From assembly GCA_964036275.1 (NCBI GenBank), contig OZ038433.1, positions 51,291,902 through 51,355,901 on the forward strand: 64,000 bases of DNA, written 5' to 3'. Source of the stretch: Litoditis marina. Its lineage: Eukaryota; Nematoda; Chromadorea; Rhabditida; Rhabditidae. Shown piece by piece: positions 23,501 to 35,051 of the stretch. A program made the translations under genes and the position numbers. Position 1 is the stretch's first letter. Every line of letters begins with the position of its first letter. Under the pieces are notes generated by a model. That model searched no databases, was not told the DNA's origin, and saw nothing but the letters and a program-made list of their open reading frames with translations.

Positions 23501-26500
23501 GCGCACAGCAGAAGACAAATCTCACAGTCGTTGGGCCCCCACTTTTTCATGAATTTTTCTCTTTTTGTATACATGCCGTAGGTATGTAGAGAGGTAGTTT
23601 GATCTGTGCGGTGAAGATAAAATTGTTTTCTTGATGAACCACTTGTCAAGTATTACCATCATTCGAAAAAAAAAATGACGTCAACATTGCAGTTCTGAAA
23701 ACTTACTTCATCTGCCTTTCAGAATCCCAGAATACGTCATGTTTGAATTAAGTTTTATCGTGAATTGACCATTTTTAAGAAACTTGCAGCATTCGAAAAC
23801 ATATTTCACGTCATTTTTTTTCAAAAGTTGACGTTAGCCGGCCTTCTGAATTCCAGAACAATTCATAATTGGATAAAGTTTCATGGTTAATCTACCATTT
23901 TCAAGATAGTTTCAGCATTTGCAAATATATTTCACGTTAATTCTGCACTTCTAAAAGTTGACGTCATCTGGCCTCCAGAATACGTCACTCTTAGATTAAT
24001 AGTCACCGTTATTTGACCCTTTCTAAGATATTAGCATCATTTGAAAACAAGCCAACTTTGCACTTTTCAAAAATGACGTCATCAGGTCTCCAGAATCCTG
24101 AAGGGCGTCAGGAATAGAATATTTAATATTCAAACAAAAGTCACGATCGCATCATATTTCAATTTTCGAGCAAATCGGTAATTGTTACTCTAAGTTACAA
24201 TACAGTTTGAGTTGTCGACGGGACAGAGAGATATTGAGAGAGCGAGCTAAATGGTGAGACGCAGAAACTTTCCAAAAAATGTCTATAACTTTGATTAAAA
24301 CAATTTTTTTTTGCAAATTTTCTCTGGTCCGCCAGGGTTTAGGTGGATATTACATCCCTCACACAATTTGCAACACAATCGGTTGAGTAGAAACCCTTGA
24401 ACTGGGAATTTTCCCTTGTCACCACTTTCCAACTATTATCATAATTTAAAAGCATATTTGATGTATTAAGTCGTCTGGCTTCCAGAATCTCAGATAACGA
24501 CATGCTTAGATGAAGATCTATCGTTATTAAACCACTTGCCCACTATTATTATCATTTGAAGAATAATTTGACGTCAACTTTGTACTTTTAGAAAATTTGA
24601 CGTCATCTGGCTTTCAGAATCTCGGAATACGACATGTTTAGATGAATTTCCATCGCTATCAACTCACTTGCCAACTATTATCATCATTTGGAGAAATATT
24701 TGAGGTCAACTTTGCACTTTTCAAAGATGACGTCATCTGATCTCCAGAATCCTGAATGACGTCATGAATAGATTCTTTAATATTTAAACTGAAGTGACGA
24801 TGGTATCCTGTTTGAATTGCTTCGAAATCGGGCAGTCTTACCCTAACTTACAAGACAGTTTGTGAGTTTGCTTAATCGACCTGACAGAGAGAGCGAGAGA
24901 GTGCACAAAATGAAGAGACGCAGAGACATTTATTTCGAAAGGTCGTAACTTGGTGAAAATTAATTTTTTTCAGAAAAAAACTTTGCGCTCATTCAATTTT
25001 TATATGAGTTCTGTCATCACTACAAATTTTAGCCAAATCTGGTCAGTTCTGGCAGAGATAGCATCCCAGCACAATAGACGGAAGGAAGGAAGGAAGGAAG
25101 GAAACACGACGGAAGTTGGCGCTCTGGATGAAGCGAAAACATCCTAACTCGGCTCATACTCAACGGATTTTGTTCAAATTTGGGACACAACTTGCAAATA
25201 TGCTGTAGAACATTTCCTAATTCTTAAAAGTTTTGTTCTGCAAAGTTGAGCTTTTTTGTGGGTAAACTAAAAAAACGGAGGCGCGCATTAGCCGGACCAA
25301 AGACAAATCTCGCACAGCGCTTCGCGCTGCGCGCGATTAGGTTGAGTGGTTGAGTTTCAAAAGTTTTCTAATGTGAAAAGTTAGATAGAAGATTTATTAT
25401 ATCACAAGATCACGTCAAATTGTTTCTCAATGGTGTTCCTTGACCATCTGAGCACTTTTTTATTCGTTTCGAGCTGAACGGTTTGTTGAAGTTTGAAGTT
25501 GCAGTTGGATTAGGAGTTTCAATGTTTCTTGCTTCCTACTTACTACTTCGATTTTCAGTGATCCGTTGTTTTTCGTTCATGAGAGCATCAGTTTATTTCT
25601 GCTTTTACAGTGGAATTTTCTCGCTCATAGATGTAATGAAGAATGACGTCACCAACTTTGTGATCTCTCAAAATCGGTCAAAGGTCGAGGAACACAGCGC
25701 AAAATTGGAATGGGAGACGTTCCAGACGTGTCTCGAAAAAGATCCTGGTCAGTCAAATAAGAATAGTAATTTGTTATTATCTCATTATCATAACAAATAT
25801 GTAGCAGGAGGAATGCGGTGACACTCGGTTCACTCTTGAATTCTTTTCTACACGATGACGGGATTTGGTGATGGGAAAACCTAGATGTTGTTTAGTTTGG
25901 ACAGTTATTTGTACTTGCAGTGAGGTAATGAAAAATAAATCTTGCCATCTAATTCTCATGCAATTCACATGGTCGAAAACTGGTCATGTATACATTTATA
26001 TGCATGACCAACATCAAGTTTAGTAAGAACCTTGTTCCTATCTAGTTAATGTTGCCCCTCTTTTCAGATGGCTCGAAAATGACTCGAGAATGGCTGGAGC
26101 TCGCCTACAACATGGTGTATCCAGTCACAAATTCATCAGAAGAGGTGAAAAGAGAGAGGAAAGAAGTGAATGAAGAGGAAGAGCTCACCCGCACCACCAG
26201 CAAGGGCTATCTCAAGTATGTCGATGTTTTTCGAACTTTTGCCATACTATCGTCTTCCTAAACTTCGAAAACGGCTGAACTTTAGTTGCGAGAAATAGTG
26301 AAGTTTGCTGTGCAAACTTGCAAACTACAACATTACACATTTGAAGTTAGAAAAACGGATGGTGAATGGTGATGCTTAGTAGTGAATCAAGAAGTGTAAT
26401 TGTTCCATATGGAGACGACTTCATTATACACACAATCTATTGACAATTAGGTGCTTTACCTGGTTTCTGGCTAATCAAACTACAGAACAAAGTGGGAGAT

Positions 26501-28830
26501 AAGGTTCTACCAGTTAAGTGTGACTGTTGTTAAAATCAGGATAATCTTAGTTTCGGATTGTAAGAATAACTGATTCGATGTAGCATCCAACAATCCAACA
26601 AAGTCGCCCTATCTTTAGATTGTGTGATGCAGGAATGAGTACATTGTACACTGCTGGTATTAGTAATGAGGTCATTTTGTAGTTTGGTGATGAGTAATGA
26701 TCTCATTTTGTAGTTTGGTGCAGTCGGAGTCTCCGGAGCCGTTCCCAGAGACGTTGCGTATCGATCGGGATCGCCTGAGGGCATTGGCCGAGAAGTTCCT
26801 GCAGATGATAGTCACCACCAGTGCCGTATTCGTCACTTGTAATATCGCCGGAAAAGAGGTGAACTTGAACATTACTTTTTGACGAAATTCTGAAAAATTT
26901 AGAAGATATACATCAGTAAAGTGTGACTATTCTAGAAAATAAATGCGTGTTTTTTTATGACCTGAATCTTCTTGATTTTCCACTTAATATATGTTCTTTT
27001 TTTCTTGAAACTAGCGAAAATGAGCTCGTTTTATTAATTTCTGTGGGTGTTTGAACAACGTTACCTATAGTTGACTAATTCATTTCTGTGTTGTGTTATA
27101 CTTAATACTTTCAAGTTTCGAGTTTTCTGAGTTCTGAGCCCGTAAAAGCCTTCCGCAACAAGAGGTCTAATTTTTCATTTTCATGGACACTGAACTCTGT
27201 CCACGGTCACTGGAGTTTTCGAGGTTTTGAGTTTCAAGTTTCAAGTGCAATTTGCAAGTCTCCAGGTCTCGGAGAGCGACGGTTTCAAACGACAATTGAA
27301 AGATCACCTTCTCTTGGTCGCAAATGACATTGAAGAAAAGTGGGTCCTTGGTGTTCCGTGATGTTTTTACCTCGCGAAATTGCAAAAATGTCGGTATTCT
27401 CGAATGGATAGATTCAGAGTACATCGTGGAGAAGTTGAAACTGTATTTTGTGTACATATATAGTTCTTCGTGGAGTTGTGAAATGAGTGCAAACGTGTTT
27501 CAAGTTTCGAGTTTTTTCAATAACCATAGTTTTTTTAATTTGCAGATCTCTGGCCAACACGCTGTCGGCAATGATTGAGCAGTGTGTGAAGGAGGTGCAC
27601 GATAGAATGTGCTCTCTGAATCAGGGCGATTTCCCCTCGGAGCGAGAAGAGATGCTACGGCAACAGCTGGCGGCAGTGGCAGACGGGGGCAACGCAGTGC
27701 GCACGCTTGTCTGTCAGTTTCACCCTATGTTGAAGTTTGATGTTGAAATTTGGTCAGATCAGCTGATTTGACGAGCTAATTCTCAAATTGGTCTCTTCAA
27801 CTTGTAGTTTGAAGTTGGTCATATCGGCTGATTAAACGAGATAATTCCCACATTGGTCTCATTAACCGTGAATTTCTTGTGAGTTTGAATAGTTGCCTTC
27901 CCATATGGATTAGTCTGAACGAACGAAATTTTGGTTGAAACACTGCGGAATAAATTAGAATAATTCGTTAACAACTGGTCAAAAGCTCAAAAGTCGTAAT
28001 CCCAACGCTTATTTGACACTAGCAACATCTTCACGCAATTTCCGTGATAGGGAGAAAAATAAATCTCGTATTTGTATACAGTACAATGTTATCGATGTTG
28101 ACTCGTCTTCGTGTTTCAGTGTCGCGCATCTCTCGTTTCGTGGAGCAGATGTTGTGTTCTCCCACAGAGGTCCCCCATCGACTGTTGCCCGGTCTCTCTG
28201 TTATCGAGAGGGAGTTGTGCGGATTCACAGCCAGGTACGATACATACGCCAAGTAAAGTGGTCCGAATCCGAATAGGCACATAACTTTGAGAAACGGACT
28301 CATTTTCGCCAATAACAAAAACATCTGGCCTCTATTGATGCGAAAGCACTAATTTTCACGGGTTCTAATTGAAATTTTGAAAAACGAACTTCTCTACCTG
28401 TTGGTCGAATAGTCGTCGAACTGTCGAACTTCGAACCTTACTGGTGTGGTGTATCGTATATGGTTCGATATAACTACTAAATCGACTGACACTTATAATA
28501 CAGCAAAATTGTTCGAATAGCCACAAAAAATCAAAAGTTTTTTGCCAATAAATGGAGACATTTAACGTATCTTCATCGAGAACGGGGTCATATTTGTAGT
28601 ATAGTCACACTTTATTGGTGTGTGGCGATGGCGATACCTTGTGAAACCTTACAGTTTTTTGAAAAGTAGTCGGAGAGGAAAAAAAAAATTCGTTATTGTT
28701 GTGCGGTTTTGACAGGAATGTGTTCAGATTGCTGCGAATCTGTGTGCATAACCGAAAGACCTTCTTCGAGTTGTACAACAATCTGCTGGTAGATATTCGA
28801 GCTGAGAGGGAAAGTAACAAAGCCAGTTGA
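20501..28830 (+). CDS. TCP11 (T-complex protein 11) family protein
   Basis: Exons: 20501-20645, 21145-21292, 21619-21721, 22020-22092, 22673-22823, 25611-25747, 26068-26215, 26714-26858, 27266-27339, 27546-27712, 28120-28234, 28716-28830. All phases fit and the CDS is exactly 507 codons. The N-terminus is disordered, with a KKRK basic cluster (residues ~21-25) that could act as a nuclear signal. From about residue 50 the order of blocks follows the TCP11 family: NLSLVHEIAIDPNY, AYWDLLREDL, GRLCAPERDAM, VMKNDVTNF, FPETLRIDRDRLR. This alpha-helical family includes yeast SOK1 and mammalian TCP11/TCP11L, linked to cAMP/PKA signalling and sperm function; the role here is inferred. The ATG lies seven bases after an acceptor. 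Intron 5 (2.8 kb) holds a large foldback element. Confidence 0.9.
22380..22450 (+). repeat. Short dispersed repeat
   Basis: The block with gccacatattatgtgg, aaagtcacgtgtt and gcgaataaa recurs in the same order at about 35485-35528. It lies in intron 4 of the TCP11-family gene. The family is unknown. Confidence 0.5.
23037..25338 (+). mobile_element. Large foldback-headed element, copy 1
   Basis: The left end is a foldback. Arms 23037-23229 and 23361-23552 are near-perfect inverted repeats (attcatgaaaaagtggg at both outer ends) around a ~131-bp loop. The body to about 25270 is made of degenerate ~120-bp modules, each with GACGTCA and ccagaat words. The right end is a G+C hairpin (CACAGCGC / GCGCTGCG around a ttc loop) followed by cgcgatt. 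A second, shorter copy at 59263-60773 shares both ends and the order of parts. No ORF. It fills most of intron 5 of the TCP11-family gene. Confidence 0.7.
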
Positions 28831-29384
28831 GAAGGCCAACACTTGAGATTATGAGATTCTGCGTGTAGTAGGTGATGGTTTTGCTTAGTTTTGTAAGTGT
28901 AGTTTGTATTAAGATAATTCAATGAAAATGGGGTTAGTTGTAGTTTGTACATTGTCATATTCCTAGTTTTTCAGAATTTAAATTGGTCTGGTCTCATTTC
29001 ATGTGATGGTGATTAATGGTTGTTTGTAAACGTTTTGCTTAAGCTTAGGTTAGACTTTCTTCAAAATTGAGGAAGAATTGCTTCTACTATTTACATGATG
29101 TATGCGTAATGCAATGCGTGTATGACCTTTGTTCTCGATATGACATCGTATACGGTGACGGTCTTAAGTATGTTAACTGCTTTCGCTTTGTGTTTTAGCC
29201 CAGTAATGGGAGTGCCGATGATCTTTCTATTTTTTTCAATAATAAATTTTTTCATGATTGGCGTTTCCGCTTGAGTTGGTCACTGGTCTTCACATCCCTA
29301 TTATCTATTTTGTTCATTATTGGATTGTTTTGAAGTGTTTCTTCATGTTTGTTGTCGTATTCGTTACCGATATTCCAATTCTAG
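28831..29384. other. Short intergenic gap between same-strand genes
   Basis: About 0.55 kb, AT-rich, ending in the attctag acceptor directly before the next ATG. It probably holds the TCP11 gene's 3' UTR and the outron or promoter of the next gene. AATAAA-like words occur near 29242. Confidence 0.5.
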
Positions 29385-31154
29385 ATGCACCCAAACGCCG
29401 TGGTCATCACTCCACCCACACAGACGATTTCTCCTCTGATCCGATTCGGAAGGTGAAACATTCGAGTACTTTTGTCATACATGTTGTAACATTACATGGC
29501 TATCTTTGCATGCAAAAAGAATTACGATTAGTCTATTTCCTCAAATTATGAAATAGTTTTACGTGAAGGTTTTGAATGATACCTTGTTATCGGCGGAAGT
29601 TTATTTCATGTTTTTGTACACTCAGATTGTTTTTACAAAAACATGAATTCTCATTAAGTGTCCTTCAAGATTCATCATTTATCTTCACACACGTCAATGT
29701 TTCGTGAGCGAGATATATGAGTTTGAGGCTTATGTCGAAGCTGTTAGTGATATCTGAAATATAGCGTGATTTTATCATCATGTCCTCTCAGATATTCCGC
29801 TCTCGGCCTCGGTATTATGTGGGGAGCTTACCGCCTGTGCACCATCCGTGAGTACCATGCTGACATCAGGTTAGTTTTCCGTGGAATATAGTTTTGTAAA
29901 GTTATTTCTCGCCAAGAACAGTTCGATGATTGAATGATTGAATCATGCTTCTCATATACACTTGTTCTGAGCGACCGAATACACTGGTTCATGAATTTAT
30001 AGCTCAAAAGTTGATGTAATATAAATATGCGTAAAAGACACGCGTCTCTTCGCATCAGTAGATGCTCTAGTTGAATGTATTTTGTGAATGAACCAGCACG
30101 TGGAAGTGCACAGTTTACGTTGACAGAAGATAGTAACATGCAGGAGTGACTTTAAAATGTACCGATTTGAGGGCTACTACTTCTTTCCGCTTCCCCCTCT
30201 AGAATACATTATACATTTTACCGAAAACATCGTATTTTCCCAAATTTTGGAATCATGCTTTGAAAATTGCAAAAATCAGCCTAAATCAGCCTAATTGTGA
30301 ACTGATTTTGTTTCGTCGGGGCAGATACGACAATAACAAATTAAACAATATTGTTTTGCAGAGAGTGGAATCATGAGAAGGCTGTCGCCGCCGCCGCCGA
30401 GGCCTCGAAGCAGAAGAAGTGGCTGGCCAAGGAGGAGATGCGATATCTGATGAAGGTATAGTATACTCCGGTTCACCAATCGCTACAGTAAACTTTGGAA
30501 TATTCAAAAACATCTATCTAACAAACAAACATACTTTATGGTTCACTGTTTTCTATCCTTGTAGTAACCAATGTGGGAAACAAAATCACGAAGTTCAAAC
30601 CATTCACATTACCCACAACATATGAAAGATTTACTTGTGAGATTCACAATCTTACTGTACAGGGCTGTTGTCGCGTGAAACAGACTATATCTTGGTCATC
30701 AAATGAGAATGAAAGCTGTAGTTGCAATAACAGTTTAAAGAGATAGTTGAAAGAAAAAATATGAGTGGTACGCCTTGCCTCTACCCCAAGATGGTCCGAA
30801 TAGAGAGAATTTCGGAAAAAATTTTGACAGACTCCACTTACCCCAATATGGGCAATTTTCAGTGGTTAGATCACAAACCAGTAAAGTGTTACTATTCTAA
30901 ATTCTATCAAGAGGACCCTACTTTTTGCGATTCTGATACGTTTGAATTCATGATTTTTCGTTAACCAAGGCTGTCTCATTTAGTCGGTCAGTCTATAGTT
31001 ATCATTATCATTGTGTACAGGAAACGGTTGCATAGTGCAAATAGTTGAAAACTGTGAGGCTCGATCTTATTCATTACTTTTTTAGGTTGTCAATATTCCA
31101 TTCGAAGAGGGAGTCGCTCAGTTCGGAGTTGAGGATCTCTACCGCGAGGAGTAG
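29385..31154 (+). CDS. Mitochondrial ATP synthase subunit e
   Basis: Exons 29385-29452, 29792-29869, 30362-30455 and 31086-31154, all in phase, 102 aa. The ATG directly follows an attctag acceptor (trans-splice position). After a short start (MHPNAVVITPP), SPLIRFGRYSALGLGIMWGA is the conserved entry and single membrane helix. Its GxxxG-like glycines let subunit e pair with subunit g and dimerise ATP synthase in the inner mitochondrial membrane. A charged matrix helix follows (REYHADIREWNHEKA) with an Ala-rich run, then WLAKEEMRYLM. The tail ends YREE. The C-terminal part is longer than in vertebrates, as I would expect for nematodes. AATAAA lies ~45 bp after the stop. Confidence 0.92.
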
Positions 31155-32257
31155 AAATGATGTAACATCATTATTTTAGATGAGTAGATGCCACAAGCAA
31201 TAAAATTTTATTTTTTATTCAGTTTTGTTCGGCTGATTGCGACAATGAGTTTCGAAATGTGTTATACATAGTCGGATTGAACATTTCTCAATAGGAACCA
31301 TTTTTTCTAAGAGAGACTGAATGACCGCTATTCACCTTTCTACTTGGACTTTAAATTGTTCAAATTAGTTGAAGTAAGGTACAATTCTGGAAGTTTCAAC
31401 AATAATTCATATATAAAATATGTGCTTCTCAAAACTCAGATTTTCCCGAGTTCTCAGAAATTTCCACGCATGCTAGCTTGTTCTACCATCTCGGCTGGCT
31501 GCATTAACTATAGTATTCAGTATACCGAGGGTAACCAGATTGGTCGTTGATCGAGTTTAAAGTATCGACTTGATTCGATTCGAAACGTTTTCAGTTTTTA
31601 TTGGAGTGGAGTGTTGAGTCCGCTGTCAACAACTCTGGTTTAGTGATAATTCATGATCACACGTGTTATTTATCATAAAATCTCAGAGTACTTAAGGCAA
31701 TAAAAGTAAGTGTCCACAAGGCAAAAACATCTACGGAGTAAGTCTGATGTGGCCACAAAACGTATAATAATAGTTCCCTAACATAATTCTAGGATTTTTT
31801 TATCCATCCCAATGTTTCACTAACTTTATTTGAACTGTGGTGAAGTTGGTCGACAGTGAAGCCTCTGTTTCCCCATTCGAATAGTTATTGGTACTGAACA
31901 AAACAGAGAATTAAATATTTTTGACCTCTAATTTCTTGGAGTGTTGTAGTTTCGCTAGTTTGCTCAACTTTCGGAGAGAATGTCGTGTGGACACAAAAGT
32001 GCTATTTCTGAAAAAAAAAACATTTTCTACGATGGCATACTTCAATGTTTCACATGCTATACTTAAGGTGTGGCCACCATGACCGGTGGTATCTCCTGAT
32101 TTTCAAGACTACAAAGTGTATTGTGCGGTGTTTGCAGTGTGGAACTGTATCTGAGTTGTTTGTTTTTCTAATGGGCGATCACAATCAACAACTAAAACAC
32201 AACGATATCTTGAGGGATCATGAAATTGTATATTATATCTTATCTCCATTCAATTTT

Positions 32258-32536
32258 CTTTGAATTCTCTCTTTTCCTGCTCTCGGTATCCATATTTTCA
32301 TTCTCTCTCGAAGGAGTGTTCCCGACTGGGTATAGATGTAGCTGGTAGCAACCATCATGCTACCAGGGACCCCCTGCCACACTGCCACCTCCCTGCTCCC
32401 AGCCTGACCCACTGGATGCATCTTACCGACAGCTGAACACATTTGATTTTCTTATTCTGTACCATATTCTTCCTCCATATGTTTTTGTACCGTTGCACAT
32501 TTTGTGTAATAAATATTATTATTATTATTATTATTG
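32258..32536 (+). mobile_element. Retroelement 3' fragment with (ATT)n tail
   Basis: A ~240-bp stretch, unusually C-rich in the middle (gggaccccctgcc), ends taataaat followed by (ATT)6. This is the form of a 5'-truncated non-LTR insertion. The 3' sequence does not match the retrotransposon at 1-1905, so it is a different family. Confidence 0.55.
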
Positions 32537-32623
32537 ATATCAAACTACAAACACAAGAACATGTACCGTATTGGCCTGCCTTTTCCTGAACAGTCCCTAG
32601 TTATTATCGTACGAACATAGATT

Positions 32624-32756
32624 AAACTGTTAGTTAACTGCACAGTTACGTGAAACATGTTAAACACAGCAGAACTCAGAAACGTGCAATGACAAAGTGC
32701 ACGATGTCTCATTAGAATGCTAACCTTACGTGACTGTTCATTTTACATCTAGTATA
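32624..32756 (+). mobile_element. TATACT-type MITE, copy B
   Basis: Carries the family core: tacgtgaaacatgttaaac, cagcagaactca, gcaatgacaaagtgcac, attagaatgctaac, ttacgtgac. Right end near agtata. Confidence 0.75.
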
Positions 32757-33017
32757 CGTGCCTCTGACACCTTTCATAGTTGCCAATTTGTCTTGTACTG
32801 TCTGTGTCTCCTCTCATCCGACTCTCTCAAGTGTCCACAATCAAGTTTCGTAGTCGTTTCGGAGCGGGTTCTGTATAGCCAATCCTAGGCTATTATCCCC
32901 CCTTCCTACCTTCTCCCACTTTTAGTTTCGTTGCCTTTTCTAGCCAAACTTTTCATTACAAAGCATAATGTCATCCACGCGTGTCTCACGTGTCTCGCGA
33001 TTACATCGCATCTCTTA

Positions 33018-33143
33018 TATACTAGAAGTAAAAGGAATAGTCACGTAAAGTTAATGAGAAATCATGCACTTTGTCATTGGACGTTTCTGAGTTCTGCTGT
33101 GTTTAACATGCTTCACGTGACTGTGCAATTGACGAACAGTATA
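33018..33143 (-). mobile_element. TATACT-type MITE, copy C
   Basis: The best-preserved ends: tatactagaagt on the left and gacgaacagtata on the right, so both termini read TATACT inward. This suggests a TA target site and a Tc1/mariner-like source. Confidence 0.8.
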
Positions 33144-34756
33144 GGGTTGGATTCACAAGAGGCAAATCTTGAGTTCAAGTGAAAAACAACCAATTGCAAC
33201 TCTGAAAAGACTTTTCCACTAACTATGCTCAACTTTAGGCTTAGCGTAATTCAGTTGATTGAAGAAAGTAGATGAGCTGAAAAACTACTCAACTCGTTTA
33301 CAACTCGAAATACAGTTAGTTTATACTCGAAAGAAAGTGTATTCTGGCTTTTAACGAGGTTTCAAGTTCCTATCATTTACACACAAGGAGGTTGAATGTC
33401 TCGATTCTAGCTGTTGTTGAAGGGAGGTCTCTAAAAGTTACCATGAAAAACTATAGATTCGTTAACGAGATCATATATTCAGTCCATATTAGGCTTTTGA
33501 ATCTTATTTATATTCCTTTGTTAAAGACACCATTACTGTCAGCTTCATTTGTGTGCCTTTATACAACCATCCTGAAACATTCACTTGAATATCCCAACCA
33601 ACCAAACTAGTATCGGCCATGAAGTGGTGTTTATCCATGCGAAACCTGTCAAAACCGCGAATGCCTGGTTTAACCGTAATCCGGCAACTCCCACTTAAAT
33701 CAAAACAACTATAAATCGACATTCCCTGTTTTCCGACTCAATTTTCTCATTTCTATATTCTCTTGAATATACTCACAACAAATATAATGAATGAATTCAT
33801 AGTTTTCACACCACATTCAAGAATGAACAATATCCTTTTTTATAATCACAAAGTTACAAGGAAAATTTTAAGTTAACAAACTATTATCATTCAGCACGTA
33901 CGTATGAAAATCGGGTCGACGTATGAAAAAGGTTCATACCATAGAAAGTAGTCCGACTTAAATAGTGTGTCCAGCTCGTTTTGGTTGGGCTCTTACCATT
34001 CTAGATTATTGAAAATCCAACAGCTCCGATTTTCATTTTAGCACAAGTTAGATAATTTTAATACTCTGTAACTTTATTTTTTGCGTTCAGAGATGGAAGT
34101 TTTGCGGTTTTCGTTAGACTCCAGCTGACACATTCCAAGTATTACTCCAAACTCTTGCTCTACAAGCTGTGTTAATTAATGTTAAACGTATGTAATAAGG
34201 AACTTATCGAAACACGTACTTTGAAACAATCAAATCTAAATTGCTCCATTTATTTTTTTCGAAAGATTCATAGCTTCGCGAGCAACACGAATTTGTTTGA
34301 TTGGTTGAATGTTTCACAGCGCATTGATATGAGTGCAAGAATAGGGCTTGGAGTTCGTCGTCAAGAGAGGCAATATTGTTCAAAAGTTAATGTGGTGAAC
34401 ACATCTAGTTCAAGTAACAATGTGTGCAACTAGTGGTACAACTTTTAAGAAAAATATTTTGTTAGCTCTCATTTTTATTCTCGAATACATTTGGTTCAGG
34501 GTTTTGCTCAATTTGTTTTTTCCTTGTAACTTTTATCTTGCACAATATTGCAACTTTTCAAACTCACATTAAAGTCATTGGTGCATTTTGTTGCATGACT
34601 CACAACACGAGCCCGATAGATAAACTTCTTACATTACAGTACATTACAGAAATTCAACAAATTCTAATACAAGCACTTGTTGTTGGAAGTATTTCATCTA
34701 TTAACATTAATTAAGAGCATCATAGAATGTGTTGACTGATTTTAGTCCTAATTCCT

Positions 34757-34889
34757 TATAATGTTAGTCAATACATAGTCACGTGAAACATGTTAAACAC
34801 AGCAGAACTCAAAAACGTGCCATGACAAAGTGCACGATGTCTCATTAGAATGCTAACTGCACATGACTATTAACTATACTTCGATTATA
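34757..34889 (+). mobile_element. TATACT-type MITE, copy D
   Basis: Nearly identical to copy B across cacgtgaaacatgttaaac, cagcagaactca and ctcattagaatgctaac. Same orientation as copy B. Confidence 0.75.
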
Positions 34890-35051
34890 CGTACTTCTAA
34901 TCCAAAGAGGTCGTTGCCGCCCGCCCCGCCTCCGTGACCAGGAATACCTCTGAGCATGCAGATACAAACAGATTTGGAGATCGGTCAAGGACCACCACTG
35001 TGTAACATTGTGACGAATTAAACTTGAACCTTGAAACTTGAACTATTCCAG

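Larger units (their letters stand above)
31155..35051. other. Repeat-rich intergenic region
   Basis: No supportable exon. It holds a retroelement tail fragment (32258-32536) and three TATACT-type MITEs (32624-32756, 33018-33143, 34757-34889). GAATGTTTC words occur at 34307-34315 (plus) and 33574-33582 (minus). Confidence 0.6.

Noticed and set aside
23037..25338. Helitron assignment for the large foldback-headed element
   Set aside because: A 3' hairpin is present, but the end reads cgcgatt without a CTRR terminus, no 5' TC end is seen and no Rep/helicase fragment is present.
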